Notes: generated from the letters alone by a model not told the origin. A stretch of 64,000 bases of DNA from Gammaproteobacteria bacterium (GCA_030831165.1 JAURLP010000011.1:62001-126000), one strand, 5' to 3'; counted from the stretch's first letter, positions 8,201 through 17,848 are shown. Made by a program: numbers and translations.

Positions 8201-9148
8201 ATGTCTTTTAATAAAATTCTCATCTTTATTGTTTGCATAAGTGTTGCATTCACTTCAGAAGCTGCTGAAGAGAACGCTCTTCCTGAAAGGGGGTCTTTTG
8301 GATTAGGCTGGCTAGACCAATCGCAAGCTGCAGCGTCGAACTATGTAAATAGCTTTGCAAAAACAGTTGATCGATTTTTTGGAGAACCGCGCAGCGATCT
8401 CGAAGCCGCTTATTCAACTTTAAGAATCAGCACTGAATTTTTTTGGCACCAAACCAATCACTCAGATAACAAATTACGTATCCGCGGGAAAATTCATTTG
8501 CCCCTAGCCAACGAAAGAATCAGTTTGTTATTTACCGAGGACGAAGGTGAAGGCAAGGATTTTTTTGACCAGACTAATGTTGAAAATTTGAGTCAGGAAT
8601 CGACCAATGCCAACTTGCAATTCAATCTTTTTGATAGCTTAAAAAATCGACTGGATATTAGGTTTGGTCTACGCTCATCATTACAAGGCAAAGCCAGCAT
8701 CCGTTATCGTCATGAATTGCCCAGCGGCGAAACCGTTCAGCATCGTTTTATCAAGACTTTTTATTTTGCCGACGGTGATGGCTTTGGATCATTATCTCGC
8801 TATGAACTGGACAAAGCCTTAACATCAACATCATTGCTGCGCTGGAGTAATGATTTTCGCATGGAAGAAAATTTCTCGGGAGCACAATGGGCTAGTCGAA
8901 TAAGTTATTCCCGACAGGTATCAGATCAAACGGCCCTTTCGTATTACTTTAATTTAAATGGATTAACGGTACCTAAATATATAAATGCTTATGGGGTCGG
9001 TTTTAGGATCAGGAAAAACATCGGCAGGCCATGGCTGTTTGCAGAAATCGAACCAGGTCATGCCTGGTCAAAACTTTCAGTGCATGCAAAAAGACAAACA
9101 GACTTTTATATTTTTTTAAGGCTGGAAGCTGCGATTGGAAGAATTTAA
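8201..9148 (+). CDS. Exported protein of unknown function, probably outer-membrane beta-strand rich
   Basis: A signal peptide (residues 1-21, ending SEAAE) is followed by 290 residues with many alternating polar/aromatic strands (RISTEFFWHQ, RLDIRFGLRSSL, ASIRYRHEL, ASRISYSRQVS, ALSYYFNLNG, GVGFRIRKNIG, DFYIFLRLEAAIGRI), ending in a pattern compatible with a barrel strand. No named family is recognised. It stands alone between two minus-strand genes, and its last four bases overlap the convergent GFA gene. A small outer-membrane barrel is the best guess from strand pattern only. Confidence 0.65.
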   Translation: MSFNKILIFIVCISVAFTSEAAEENALPERGSFGLGWLDQSQAAASNYVNSFAKTVDRFFGEPRSDLEAAYSTLRISTEFFWHQTNHSDNKLRIRGKIHLPLANERISLLFTEDEGEGKDFFDQTNVENLSQESTNANLQFNLFDSLKNRLDIRFGLRSSLQGKASIRYRHELPSGETVQHRFIKTFYFADGDGFGSLSRYELDKALTSTSLLRWSNDFRMEENFSGAQWASRISYSRQVSDQTALSYYFNLNGLTVPKYINAYGVGFRIRKNIGRPWLFAEIEPGHAWSKLSVHAKRQTDFYIFLRLEAAIGRI

Positions 9149-9582
9149 GCACCATGAAACATGGCAAAGACTTCTGCTTCAGTCATATTTTTTGTTTTAT
9201 TGGCAAAATGATAATAAATGGGTTTTTTATCAATAAATAACTGATGATCAAGATGCAGCTCTTCATCAAGATCAAACAAACCTGCTGGTAAAAAATATTG
9301 CTGGTTTTGCTTCAAACGATAAAACAGATGCGTACCACATTGATTACAAAATCCACGCTCAGCCCATTCAGATGAATCAAACACTGATACCTGATTGATG
9401 CCGATTATTTCGACTTCCCCTTCACATTGCAGCCCCAAAAAAGGGCCTCCTCCCCAATGACGACACATCCCACAATGACAGGCCCCAATATTTTTTTGCA
9501 GAGACTTTGCTTCAATTTCTACAGCGCCACATAAACACTGCCCTTTCGCATCAATGGTGTCACTCATGTCATCCATCCCCAT
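9145..9582 (-). CDS. GFA-domain zinc protein
   Basis: GFA (glutathione-dependent formaldehyde-activating/CENP-V) fold: GQCLCGAVEIEAKS, then ACHCGMCRHWGGGP, then GFCNQCGTHLFYRL, giving the usual seven-Cys zinc pattern. The family includes enzymes proposed to act on S-hydroxymethylglutathione, but most members have no proven activity. Length 145 fits. A second GFA gene and a CDGSH gene sit just upstream on the same strand, suggesting one transcript. Starts at 9582 and at Met6 (9567) are both possible. Confidence 0.8.
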   Translation of the reverse strand: MGMDDMSDTIDAKGQCLCGAVEIEAKSLQKNIGACHCGMCRHWGGGPFLGLQCEGEVEIIGINQVSVFDSSEWAERGFCNQCGTHLFYRLKQNQQYFLPAGLFDLDEELHLDHQLFIDKKPIYYHFANKTKNMTEAEVFAMFHGA

Positions 9583-9616
9583 TTAACTTGTAAAACCTAC
9601 TTTCTGGTAATTCCTG

Positions 9617-10012
9617 CTATTGATCATTAGGATGGTTTATACCATCAAAGACCTTTATATTCTCTATTAAGAAAGCATTCACACCTTCCAGGTTTGCCAC
9701 ATTGTAAGCATATTCATCCGGATTGGATCTGCGTCGATGGTGTGTATAAATACCACAATTTTTACAAAAGTAATGCTCGGCCGTGAAGGAATTAAATTGA
9801 TACTTATTAATTGATTCTTCACCCTTGAGAATTTTTATATCGGCAAACTTGGTAGCTGCCATAACTGCCCCTCTGCGACTGCAAAAACTACAGTTGCAGC
9901 GCATGGGGCTAACTATACCATCAGGTAAATTAATCAGTAGTTCAACAGAACCACAGTGGCAGCTGGCTTTATGCTGCGTAAGAATTTCTGTATTGCCTAC
10001 CTTTTTAAGCAT
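9617..10012 (-). CDS. GFA-domain zinc protein, second copy
   Basis: A 131-residue GFA protein with KASCHCGSVELLINLP, CNCSFCSRRGAVMA and YFCKNCGIYTHHRRRSNP. It is only a distant paralogue of its downstream neighbour, differing throughout and with another loop after the second zinc motif, so this is not a recent duplication. It lies between the CDGSH gene (17 bases upstream) and the other GFA gene (34 bases downstream). Function beyond zinc binding is unknown. Confidence 0.8.
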   Translation of the reverse strand: MLKKVGNTEILTQHKASCHCGSVELLINLPDGIVSPMRCNCSFCSRRGAVMAATKFADIKILKGEESINKYQFNSFTAEHYFCKNCGIYTHHRRRSNPDEYAYNVANLEGVNAFLIENIKVFDGINHPNDQ

Positions 10013-10029
10013 TTATGCCTTTTAAATTT

Positions 10030-10263
10030 TTACTGGTGACTGCCATCACACATAGGCTTGTTATTGGTAATTTTACACCCGCAAAAAAACACTTTTTTGC
10101 TTGCGTCTGCCTGATAGGCAACCGGGGTAAAATCTGTTCCCTGATGCGAGCCATCACATAAAGGTTGTTTGCTACTTTTCCCGCAGGAACACCAATAATA
10201 GGTTTTACCTTCTTCAACATCAGTGGCGTATGGGGTATCTGCCGCTCTTACTGGATCACTCAT
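10030..10263 (-). CDS. CDGSH iron-sulfur domain protein, two-cluster type
   Basis: Seventy-seven residues with two CDGSH motifs: YWCSCGKSSKQPLCDGSH (C25, C27, C36, H40) and FFCGCKITNNKPMCDGSH (C61, C63, C72, H76). Each set of three Cys and one His should hold a 2Fe-2S cluster, as in the MitoNEET/Miner2 fold. Cytosolic bacterial members are thought to act in redox or iron sensing. The protein ends right after the second motif. ATG at 10263 follows AGGAGAAGTAAA. It heads a three-gene run with two GFA genes. Confidence 0.88.
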   Translation of the reverse strand: MSDPVRAADTPYATDVEEGKTYYWCSCGKSSKQPLCDGSHQGTDFTPVAYQADASKKVFFCGCKITNNKPMCDGSHQ

Positions 10264-10318
10264 TTTACTTCTCCTCTATTAATAATTAATTTAAAAACTT
10301 AATTTTTTGATAAGTGTA

Positions 10319-12400
10319 TTACCAAATCTTTACTCTCTGTGAGGGCGGCAGATAAAGAGCATCATCTTCTTTAACATCAAACGCCTCATACCAAATATCG
10401 ATATTTCTCAGCACACCATTTGCTCTTGCTTCACTATGCGAATGAGGGTCACTGGTGATACGCACTTCTAGATTTTCATCCCTATAAAGTCTGCGCCAAA
10501 CCTGACCCCAGCCCATAAAAAATCGCTGGTCTCCAGTAAAGCCATCAATAACTGGAGCTTCCTCACCATCCAATGATAACTGATAGGCTTTATAAGCAAC
10601 CGCCAGACCGCTTAAATCTCCGATATTTTCTCCCAGAGTAAATGCACCATTTAGATACTTGCCGGGCAAAACTTCAAATTGGTTATATTGTGCAACCAAG
10701 GCATCTGCGCGCTCAGAAAATGCTCGTGCATCTGCTTCAGTCCACCAATCTCTGAGCATACCATCACCATCGGACTTGCGCCCCTGATCATCAAAACCAT
10801 GACTAAACTCGTGTCCAATGACCGCACCTATGGCTCCATAATTGACAGCATCATCAGCTTCAACATTAAAAAATGGTGGCTGTAGTATGGCCGCAGGAAA
10901 CACAATTTCATTCATGTTGGGATTGTAATAAGCATTAACCGTATGAGGGGTCATGTACCACTCTCCGCGGTCAATAGGCTGGCCTAATTTGCTCACTTCA
11001 CGGTTATGCTCAAAACGCCTGGATCGCATCACATTGCCTACCAAATCATTTTCCATCACATCCAGACCACTATAATCTTTCCATTCATCCGGATATCCGA
11101 TTTTAGTGGTAAATTTTGCTAATTTATCCTGGGCCTCTGCTTTCGTTGCATCGGTCATCCATTCAAGCCCATCAATGCCAACTCTAAAGCCGTCACGTAA
11201 ATTTTCAATGAGCTGGTCCATTCTGACTTTAGCTTCTTCCTGAAAATAACGTTCGACATAAAGCTTGCCGACAATTTCTCCAAGCGCACTATCCACCGTG
11301 TCAACACCACGCTTCCAACGAGGGCGGTTCTCTTCAAGCCCGCTTAAAACACCTCCTTCAAACGTAAACTCGGCATCGACAAAATCCTGACTTAAAAAGG
11401 ATGCAAAAGCATTAATCAATTTGAAACTGGTGTAGTTCTTCCACTGTGCCAGTCTTACTTCAGACCAGATATTCCCAAACTCTTCAAAATAACTGGGTTG
11501 GCTTATAATAAATTCATCAGTAAACATGCCCAGACCTTGCATAGTCGCCGCCCAATCAATTGATGGCGCCAAATCCTGAAGATCTGCTATCGTGAGCTTG
11601 TTATAAGTCAGTTCGCGCTGTCTGTTTTGCACTCTATCCCAGTGTGCCTGAGCTATACGATTTTCGATTTGTAGTACGGAGTCGGCCACTTCCTCACCAT
11701 TTGGGAAGCCTGCCAGGGACATAAGCTGATCAATATAATTTGAGTATGCACGGCGAGCATTGGCGTAAGTTTCATTATCGCTTACCAGGTACCAATCACG
11801 ATCGGGCAGCCCTAAGCCTGATTGGCTTACATTTGGAACATACTGATCAGTTTGTCTTTCATCTACATCAATATAAAAACCAAAAGGCATTTGTACACCG
11901 ATATAATTCATCGCTGTCATAACCTGCATCATTTCGTCTTTATTGGTTACGGCAGCGATTTCCGAGAGACTGACAGCAAGAGGGTTGCTGCCTAGATTCT
12001 CTATCAAGTTTTCATTCATAAAACTTTGATAAAAATCGCCAACTTTTTGTAAATCAGATCCAATTGCCGCATCTGCAGCTGCTGCTTCTTCAATCAGTGT
12101 CCTAAGGTGTTCCTCAGCCTCATCCGCTAACACACTAAAGGCACCATAGTTGGACTGATCGGCCGGGATTTGGGTATTCGCCAGCCAAGTCCCATTTACA
12201 TAACGATAAAAGTCATCTCCAGGAGCAACAGAAGTATCCATATATTCAAGATCAATTCCTGAACCAAGGACAAGTTGAAGAGTCTCTTGCACATCCGTTT
12301 GGGTCTGATTGGATTCTTGATCAGGTGCCGTCGCTTCCTGTTGCGAGCAGGCACTCAATACAAAGGCACCAAATAGAATAGTGGAGCGAAGCATCATCAT
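10319..12400 (-). CDS. M13-family metallopeptidase (neprilysin/PepO-like), lipoprotein
   Basis: Zinc endopeptidase of 693 residues, typical of M13. The N-terminus is a lipoprotein signal (FGAFVLSACSQQ, Cys18). The body has MDTSVAPGDDFYRYVNGTWL, the usual start of the M13 domain, then NAYYNPNMNEIVFPAAILQ, the zinc site VIGHEFSHGFDDQG (around residue 530) and the third-ligand motif LGENIGDLSG (around 590), and the closing LRNIDIWYEAF region. It should degrade peptides at the envelope. AGGAGA lies 8 bases before the ATG. Monocistronic by appearance. Confidence 0.92.
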   Translation of the reverse strand: MMMLRSTILFGAFVLSACSQQEATAPDQESNQTQTDVQETLQLVLGSGIDLEYMDTSVAPGDDFYRYVNGTWLANTQIPADQSNYGAFSVLADEAEEHLRTLIEEAAAADAAIGSDLQKVGDFYQSFMNENLIENLGSNPLAVSLSEIAAVTNKDEMMQVMTAMNYIGVQMPFGFYIDVDERQTDQYVPNVSQSGLGLPDRDWYLVSDNETYANARRAYSNYIDQLMSLAGFPNGEEVADSVLQIENRIAQAHWDRVQNRQRELTYNKLTIADLQDLAPSIDWAATMQGLGMFTDEFIISQPSYFEEFGNIWSEVRLAQWKNYTSFKLINAFASFLSQDFVDAEFTFEGGVLSGLEENRPRWKRGVDTVDSALGEIVGKLYVERYFQEEAKVRMDQLIENLRDGFRVGIDGLEWMTDATKAEAQDKLAKFTTKIGYPDEWKDYSGLDVMENDLVGNVMRSRRFEHNREVSKLGQPIDRGEWYMTPHTVNAYYNPNMNEIVFPAAILQPPFFNVEADDAVNYGAIGAVIGHEFSHGFDDQGRKSDGDGMLRDWWTEADARAFSERADALVAQYNQFEVLPGKYLNGAFTLGENIGDLSGLAVAYKAYQLSLDGEEAPVIDGFTGDQRFFMGWGQVWRRLYRDENLEVRITSDPHSHSEARANGVLRNIDIWYEAFDVKEDDALYLPPSQRVKIW

Positions 12401-12748
12401 TAAAGATGTCTCCTAAATTTAAACAGGCAAGCAGTATAAAACGCTTATTCTACATACTTCAATCTATGATCTGCGCTATACACTATTTAAAAAAATGCGC
12501 TGTTGTTGGGCATCATGTTCTTAAATGGAACAAATGCTAAAAAGAAATTATTTTAGTGAAAAATTAAAAAATATAAATTTACTAACAAATACAGTGGCTT
12601 ATATTCTTATTATGCTTTTAAATAAAGTTGGCATTCGATTTGCATTGTCTAGGTTAGCGCATTCAACTCTCCCCTTTCTGAGTACGCTACTGGAAGAAAT
12701 TTCAGACCTTTTAAGCCCTACACCCCTTGTAGGGCTTTTTTTGGCCGC
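12401..12748. other. 348-base gap between pepO-like gene and orn, with an unclaimed + strand terminator
   Basis: The gap is AT-rich. Its left end must hold the minus-strand promoter for the M13 peptidase. Its right end holds a strong terminator that faces + although both flanking genes are on the minus strand. A 75-codon + frame (12525-12752) runs straight through the terminator and is not coding-like. No tRNA cloverleaf or CCA end could be found. A small RNA ending at the terminator is the simplest reading. Confidence 0.5.
12713..12742 (+). terminator. Rho-independent terminator, + strand
   Basis: AAGCCCTACA-CCCCT-TGTAGGGCTT: a perfect 10-base-pair stem with a 5-base loop, followed by a run of T residues on the + strand. 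Read from the minus strand the stem is followed by TTAAAAGG only, so it is a poor terminator for orn. Confidence 0.8.
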
Positions 12749-13315
12749 TTAATCTGGTTTATCTGAGGCTTTTCCAGTTTTAATGAAATGTTCACGGTAA
12801 TAACGCAGTTCATCGATTGAATCACGAATATCTTGCAGCGCCATGTGTGTACTTTGTTTATTCATGCCTTCCATTAAATCTGGGCGCCAGCGTTTGGCAA
12901 GCTCCTTAAGCGAACTAACATCCAGATTACGGTAGTGGAAAAATGCTTCCAGGGATGGCATATAGCGAGCCAGAAAACGCCGATCCTGGCAGATGCTGTT
13001 GCCACACATCGGCGATTGGCCTTTCTCGCAATATTGTGAAAGAAATTGCAGTGTCAGTTGCTCTGCCTGGCTTTCATTGGTAGGACTTACTTTGACACGT
13101 TTAATTAGCCCAGAACTGCCATGATGTCTTTGGTTCCATTCATCCATACCTGACAGAATTTCATTTGTTTGATTAATCGCCAATACTGGGCCTTCGGCAA
13201 CTATTTGCAAATCCGTATTGGTAATGATGGTCGCAATCTCGATGATACGATCTGACTCGGGAATCAAACCGGTCATCTCCAAATCTATCCAGATTAAATG
13301 TTGTTTTTTGTCCAT
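12749..13315 (-). CDS. orn: Oligoribonuclease
   Basis: DEDDh-type 3'-5' exoribonuclease that clears 2-5 nucleotide RNA and linear pGpG, ending c-di-GMP turnover. Motifs: [10 protein letters not shown] (catalytic D and E of motif I), [14 protein letters not shown] (motif II), and [18 protein letters not shown] (motif III H and D). From the ATG at 13315 it is 188 residues, close to the usual 181. A TTG at 13330 gives five extra residues and lacks family support. It is divergent from rsgA across a 65-base shared promoter region, the arrangement seen in Pseudomonas. Confidence 0.93.
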   Translation of the reverse strand: MDKKQHLIWIDLEMTGLIPESDRIIEIATIITNTDLQIVAEGPVLAINQTNEILSGMDEWNQRHHGSSGLIKRVKVSPTNESQAEQLTLQFLSQYCEKGQSPMCGNSICQDRRFLARYMPSLEAFFHYRNLDVSSLKELAKRWRPDLMEGMNKQSTHMALQDIRDSIDELRYYREHFIKTGKASDKPD

Positions 13316-13380
13316 GTGGCATTGTAGCAAAGCATTTACTTACTTAGTATGCTGATTGCAAATCATACAATTGCTCAGGC

Positions 13381-14400
13381 ATGAAGAAAAAACATCTAAA
13401 TCGACGACAGCTTTGGCGCATTCAAAAAATTCAGGATGATTATGCTGCCCGTGCAGAACGCAAACATGACCCCTTTGATGACGATAGTAATATTGATGAG
13501 CTGGGGCCAGAAGAAAAAGGCTTGGTCATTTCTCATTTTGGGCAGCAACTGGATATAGAAGCACTCGAGGGAGAAAATGCTGGTGATATATTTCGTTGCC
13601 ACCAGCGAAGTAATCTTGAGCCTCTTGTCACAGGGGACCATGTGATCTGGCGCAGGGGTGAACCCACAGGGGTCGTAATTGCCAATCTAAAGCGCAGCTC
13701 ACTTTTGCAGCGTCCAAATAATTATGGAGAGCTAAAACCCGTAGCGGCCAACATTGATAGAATTATTATTGTTATTGCTCCTGAACCACATGCTCATGCA
13801 AATTTGATAGACCGATATTTGGTTGCGGCAGAAAACAGCAAGCTTAGCCCTTTGTTACTTTTAAATAAATTTGACCTGCTTAAAGGCGACAAACGAGTTG
13901 AGCTGGAAGAACTTTTAAGCGCATACTCAGGTATAGGTTATGAAACCCTTATGGTCTCCAGTAAATCAGGCAAGGGAATCAAACAATTACAAAATTATTT
14001 AGAAGGGCTGACCAGTATATTTGTCGGTCAATCTGGGGTGGGTAAATCAGCATTAATTAATGCATTATTGCCTGGCGTTGATACACTGGAAGGCAGTTTA
14101 AGTAAATCTACAGAAAAGGGGAAACATACCACGACCTCTGCCAGACTTTTTCATTTTCCTGCCGGTGGTGACCTCATTGATTCACCCGGTATTCGTGAAT
14201 TTGGGATGTGGCATATGAGCCCTGAAGAAGTATTGAACGGATTTATTGAGTTCAAGGAATTTATTGGGCATTGTAAATTCCGGGACTGCCAGCACAAACA
14301 GGAGCCTGATTGTGCTATCAAAAATGCTGTTGCTGATGGCAAAATTCTTTTACAAAGAATGCAAAGTTATCAACAGATTTTGCATTCTCTGAATGAATGA
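13381..14400 (+). CDS. rsgA: Small ribosomal subunit biogenesis GTPase RsgA
   Basis: Circularly permuted GTPase that helps finish the 30S subunit. Domain order: basic N-terminus (KKKHLNRRQLWRIQKIQ), OB fold, then G4 LLLNKFDLL before G1 GQSGVGKSALIN, G2/G3 region KGKHTTTSAR and LIDSPGIREF, and the C-terminal zinc knuckle CKFRDCQHKQEPDC. Length 339 is normal. It is followed 41 bases later by a rhodanese gene and then psd, a linkage conserved in many gammaproteobacteria. Confidence 0.95.
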   Translation: MKKKHLNRRQLWRIQKIQDDYAARAERKHDPFDDDSNIDELGPEEKGLVISHFGQQLDIEALEGENAGDIFRCHQRSNLEPLVTGDHVIWRRGEPTGVVIANLKRSSLLQRPNNYGELKPVAANIDRIIIVIAPEPHAHANLIDRYLVAAENSKLSPLLLLNKFDLLKGDKRVELEELLSAYSGIGYETLMVSSKSGKGIKQLQNYLEGLTSIFVGQSGVGKSALINALLPGVDTLEGSLSKSTEKGKHTTTSARLFHFPAGGDLIDSPGIREFGMWHMSPEEVLNGFIEFKEFIGHCKFRDCQHKQEPDCAIKNAVADGKILLQRMQSYQQILHSLNE

Positions 14401-14441
14401 CATACCTTTTGATTTCCCAAATTTTCTAACGATCCAAACCT

Positions 14442-15260
14442 ATGACACTTGATTTGATTATAGAAGCGAAACAGCTTGAGGCCTGCCTGAATAGTTCAGA
14501 CCTGTTAATTGTTGACTTAAGCCAAGCACAAACTTATGCCCAGCTGCATGTGCCTGGAGCCGTTCACATCAATCCTTCAGAATTAGTTTGTGGGATTCCA
14601 CCAGCCGTTGGCAAGTTGCCAGCGCTGGAACAGCTCAAAACCTTGTTTGCTCGCATAGGCTATAGCCCAGATAAGCATATTGTTGTATACGATGACGAAG
14701 GCGGTGGTTGGGCCGGTCGCTTTATCTGGACCCTCGATGTTATTGGGCATGCTGCTTACTCTTATCTCAATGGCGGCATACACGCATGGACAAAAGAAGG
14801 GCATCCGGTTACTACAGATGTGCCTCAAATAATTTCTACCAAACCAAATTTAACAATACATCATGATGTTATTGCTTCTATGGAGGACGTCATCAGTTCA
14901 CTGGAAGATTCCAATATAAAAGTTTGGGATGCCCGCTCTGCAGAAGAATATTCAGGCAGCAAGTTAACAGCCCAACGCAATGGTCATATCCCTGGCGCAG
15001 TTAATCTGGATTGGCTGCACACTATGGATAAAGACAGGAACCTACGTTTGCTGCCCCTAGAGGAATTACAGACTAAATTAAGCTCATTGGGTGTTCATCC
15101 TGGCAATACAATTATTACACACTGCCAGACCCATCACCGCTCGGGTTTGACTTATTTGATTGCCAAAGCGCTGGGCTATGATGTCTTGGCTTATGATGGA
15201 TCATGGTCTGAATGGGGGAATCACCCTGATACCCCTATTGAGACAGCTCAACCAAAATAA
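14442..15260 (+). CDS. Tandem-rhodanese sulfurtransferase (thiosulfate/3-mercaptopyruvate type)
   Basis: Two rhodanese domains: an inactive N-terminal one (LIVDLSQAQTYAQLHVPGAVHI; DDEGGGWAGRFIW in place of a Cys loop) and an active C-terminal one with VWDARSAEEYSG, HIPGAVNLDW and the loop HCQTHHRSG, whose Cys accepts the sulfane sulfur. The loop CQTHHRS is closer to thiosulfate:cyanide sulfurtransferases (RhdA) than to the CGSGVTA loop of mercaptopyruvate enzymes. It lies between rsgA and psd, with 10 bases to psd. Confidence 0.88.
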   Translation: MTLDLIIEAKQLEACLNSSDLLIVDLSQAQTYAQLHVPGAVHINPSELVCGIPPAVGKLPALEQLKTLFARIGYSPDKHIVVYDDEGGGWAGRFIWTLDVIGHAAYSYLNGGIHAWTKEGHPVTTDVPQIISTKPNLTIHHDVIASMEDVISSLEDSNIKVWDARSAEEYSGSKLTAQRNGHIPGAVNLDWLHTMDKDRNLRLLPLEELQTKLSSLGVHPGNTIITHCQTHHRSGLTYLIAKALGYDVLAYDGSWSEWGNHPDTPIETAQPK

Positions 15261-15270
15261 GTAGCTTTGC

Positions 15271-16161
15271 ATGAAAACGCTTTTTATTTTTTTTCAGCAT
15301 ATTGTCCCACAACATTTTTTGTCTCGTGTCGTTGGGGTATTGGCTGATAGCAAAGTTTGTTTTCTTAAAAACTTATTAATTCGTCTGTTTATAAAAAAAT
15401 ATAAGGTGAATATGGCGGAAGCCGAGCTTAAATCTGCAGATGAGTTTTCCTGTTTTAATGATTTTTTTACCCGCAAGCTGGAAGCTAATGCCCGTCCTAT
15501 TAACTCTGAATCCAAGGCCATAATATGTCCTGTCGATGGCGCCGTAAGCGCCATTGGCGACATCGATATTGAACAAATTTTCCAAGCGAAAGGAAAATCA
15601 TTTTCTTTGAGTGCTTTGTTGGGCGGCGATCAAAAACTTGCAGATAAATTTAATGGCGGGAAATTTGCAACATTGTATCTTTCGCCTCGCGATTATCATC
15701 GTATTCATATGCCACTTACCGGCACCCTGGAAGAAATGATTTATATTCCTGGAAAATTATTTTCCGTGAACCAGACAACAGCAGAAAATATAAATGAATT
15801 ATTTGCACGAAATGAACGCGTGGTAAGTATTTTTAATACTGACATTGGCCCGATGGCAGTCATTCTGGTTGGGGCAATGATTGTTGCAAGTATAGAAACA
15901 GTCTGGGCTGGTCAGGTTGCTCCCAGTAAATTAGATAAACACGTCGAGCGCTATCATGAGCACTCCCCCATTACGATTCGTCGTGGAGAAGAAATGGGCC
16001 GTTTCAAACTTGGATCGACTGCCATCGTTTTATTTCCTGCCAATGTCATGAATTGGGAGACATCCCTGCAGACTGCCCACAGCATTCTGCTCGGACAAAA
16101 AATTGGTGAACTATTAAAGTTGAATGAAAAACAGAGTGCGCCAGAATTAGGCGCGATTTAA
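15271..16161 (+). CDS. psd: Phosphatidylserine decarboxylase proenzyme
   Basis: Makes phosphatidylethanolamine at the inner membrane. The self-cleavage site is FKLGSTAIVLF (LGST; Ser becomes the pyruvoyl group). Also seen are ICPVDGAVSAIG, YLSPRDYHRIHMP (charge-relay His and Asp) and VGAMIVASIETVW. Length 296 is normal. It is last in the rsgA-rhodanese-psd run, and its 3' end overlaps epmA, on the other strand, by 15 bases. Confidence 0.95.
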   Translation: MKTLFIFFQHIVPQHFLSRVVGVLADSKVCFLKNLLIRLFIKKYKVNMAEAELKSADEFSCFNDFFTRKLEANARPINSESKAIICPVDGAVSAIGDIDIEQIFQAKGKSFSLSALLGGDQKLADKFNGGKFATLYLSPRDYHRIHMPLTGTLEEMIYIPGKLFSVNQTTAENINELFARNERVVSIFNTDIGPMAVILVGAMIVASIETVWAGQVAPSKLDKHVERYHEHSPITIRRGEEMGRFKLGSTAIVLFPANVMNWETSLQTAHSILLGQKIGELLKLNEKQSAPELGAI

Positions 16162-17154
16162 AGGAAATGCAAGCACTTCATCAATGGAACGAGCTTTACA
16201 AATAAGCATCAGCAAGCGATCAAGGCCCAGCGCGACTCCTGAACAACTAGGTAAGCCGCTTTGCAATGCTGCAAGTAAATTTTCATCAATCGGATTCTGG
16301 TTTAGCTGCTGCTCAAGTCTGACTTTCTGATCATACGAAAATCGCCTACGCTGCTCATTTACATCAGTAAGCTCATAATAACCATTGGCTATTTCCATGC
16401 CCTCAATGACTAATTCAAAGCGTCTTGCCACTTCGATTCTTTCAGAGTTTATCTCAATTTTAGCCAATGCAGCTTGTGTCGCCGGATATTCATAAATAAA
16501 AACCGGATCTTGTAGTTGTGGCTCTATTAGATGGCTAAACAATAATTCCAGCCATGTATCTTTACTGGCGTGTTCTAGTTCTATATCAATAGTACTTTTT
16601 GCTAAATCAACCAGATCTTCTAGCTCAACTGTATGTGGGTTAATACCTAAATGTTGCTCGAATAAACTTTGGTAACTATACCGCTGCCATTTTTCTTTAG
16701 GATATATAACCTCGGGGCTAAGGCTTTGCATTACAAATTGAACTAAATCCATCACTTCGTCCATTAATTGGTATTCATCAAACCCCGGTTGATACCACTC
16801 TAATAAAGTAAATTCCGGATTATGCCGCGCTCCCTGCTCAGCATTTCTAAATGATTTACATATTTGAAAAATTGCACCACTACCACTAGCCAGCAGGCGC
16901 TTCATAGCAAATTCAGGTGAAGTCTGTAAGAAAAGGGTTTGTTCTTTCTGGTGACTGTCTGCTTGATAGCTGGCTGGGATGACGCCGAGGCTGGGATCAG
17001 AACCCGCGGCATGAGACAAAATTGGGGTCTCAACTTCAAGCACCTCTTTTTGTTCGAAAAAAATACGAATTTTTTTCAGTAAATCCGCTCTGGCAAACAA
17101 CCGGTCTTTACTTGCAGCTGGCTGCCAGAGCACATTATTCATAATGCGCCACAC
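16147..17154 (-). CDS. epmA: EF-P--(R)-beta-lysine ligase EpmA (GenX/PoxA)
   Basis: Class II lysyl-tRNA-synthetase paralogue without an anticodon-binding domain; it attaches (R)-beta-lysine to Lys34 of EF-P. Class II motifs are FEQKEVLEVETPILSHAAG (motif 1), QICKSFRNAEQGARHNPEFT (motif 2, with HNPEFTLLEWY) and SCSGVALGLDRLLML (motif 3). Length 335 is typical. efp is immediately upstream (3-base gap) and epmB is divergent nearby, so the whole modification set except a hydroxylase is here. Confidence 0.94.
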   Translation of the reverse strand: MWRIMNNVLWQPAASKDRLFARADLLKKIRIFFEQKEVLEVETPILSHAAGSDPSLGVIPASYQADSHQKEQTLFLQTSPEFAMKRLLASGSGAIFQICKSFRNAEQGARHNPEFTLLEWYQPGFDEYQLMDEVMDLVQFVMQSLSPEVIYPKEKWQRYSYQSLFEQHLGINPHTVELEDLVDLAKSTIDIELEHASKDTWLELLFSHLIEPQLQDPVFIYEYPATQAALAKIEINSERIEVARRFELVIEGMEIANGYYELTDVNEQRRRFSYDQKVRLEQQLNQNPIDENLLAALQSGLPSCSGVALGLDRLLMLICKARSIDEVLAFPLNRA

Positions 17155-17157
17155 ATA

Positions 17158-17730
17158 CTATTGTTTAACGCGATTCTGATACTCTCCAGAACGAGTATCA
17201 ACTCGTAGAACATCGCCGATTTCAATAAATAATGGCACTTTAACCATTGCGCCAGAACTTAAGGTCGCTGGCTTAGTGCCCCCTTGAGCGGTATCGCCTT
17301 TTAGGCCAGGATCAGTATCCGCTACTTCTAACTCAACAAAGTTTGGCGGGCTTACTGAAATTGGAGCATCATTCCAAACGATCACAGTGTATATTTCTTG
17401 CTCTTTAAGCCAGTTTTGCGCTTCAGTGATAGCATTCTTATCGGCAGCGACTTGTTCAAAACTGCCATCGGTTTTCATAAAATGCCAAAATTCTCCATCG
17501 CTATAAAGATATTCCATATCACTTTCCATTACATCCGCACTTTCAAGGGATTCACCCGATTTGAAAGTGCGCTCCCAAACGCGTCCATTGAGTAAATTTC
17601 GAAGCTTAACGCGGTTGAATGCCTGGCCTTTACCCGGTTTAACGAATTCGTTTTCCAAAATCGAACAGGGATCGCCTTCCAGCAATACCTTAAGCCCTGA
17701 TTTAAATTCACTAGTAGAGTAGTTTGCCAT
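17158..17730 (-). CDS. efp: Elongation factor P
   Basis: Three-domain tRNA-mimic factor that rescues ribosomes stalled at polyproline. The exposed loop reads [11 protein letters not shown] with Lys34 exactly where EpmA modifies the protein, and the tail ends in [16 protein letters not shown] as in the family. Length 190. It is translated just ahead of epmA, and shares a 118-base intergenic region with the divergent epmB. Confidence 0.96.
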   Translation of the reverse strand: MANYSTSEFKSGLKVLLEGDPCSILENEFVKPGKGQAFNRVKLRNLLNGRVWERTFKSGESLESADVMESDMEYLYSDGEFWHFMKTDGSFEQVAADKNAITEAQNWLKEQEIYTVIVWNDAPISVSPPNFVELEVADTDPGLKGDTAQGGTKPATLSSGAMVKVPLFIEIGDVLRVDTRSGEYQNRVKQ

Positions 17731-17848
17731 GTCTTACCTCATAGATGCTCTCATTCAGGCTGGCATGATATGTAACTAACTAAAAAAATTCCAGCTGAAG
17801 CATAGAATATACTTAAACGGAAGGCCATTATTCAGCTATTATGGGAAG

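Noticed and set aside
9145-10012. Recent tandem duplication of the two GFA genes
   Set aside because: The two proteins share only the zinc motifs and differ in length and in the remaining sequence.
12525-12752. 75-codon + frame between the M13 peptidase and orn
   Set aside because: It runs through a strong terminator and overlaps orn's stop, with no ribosome site and no recognisable pattern.
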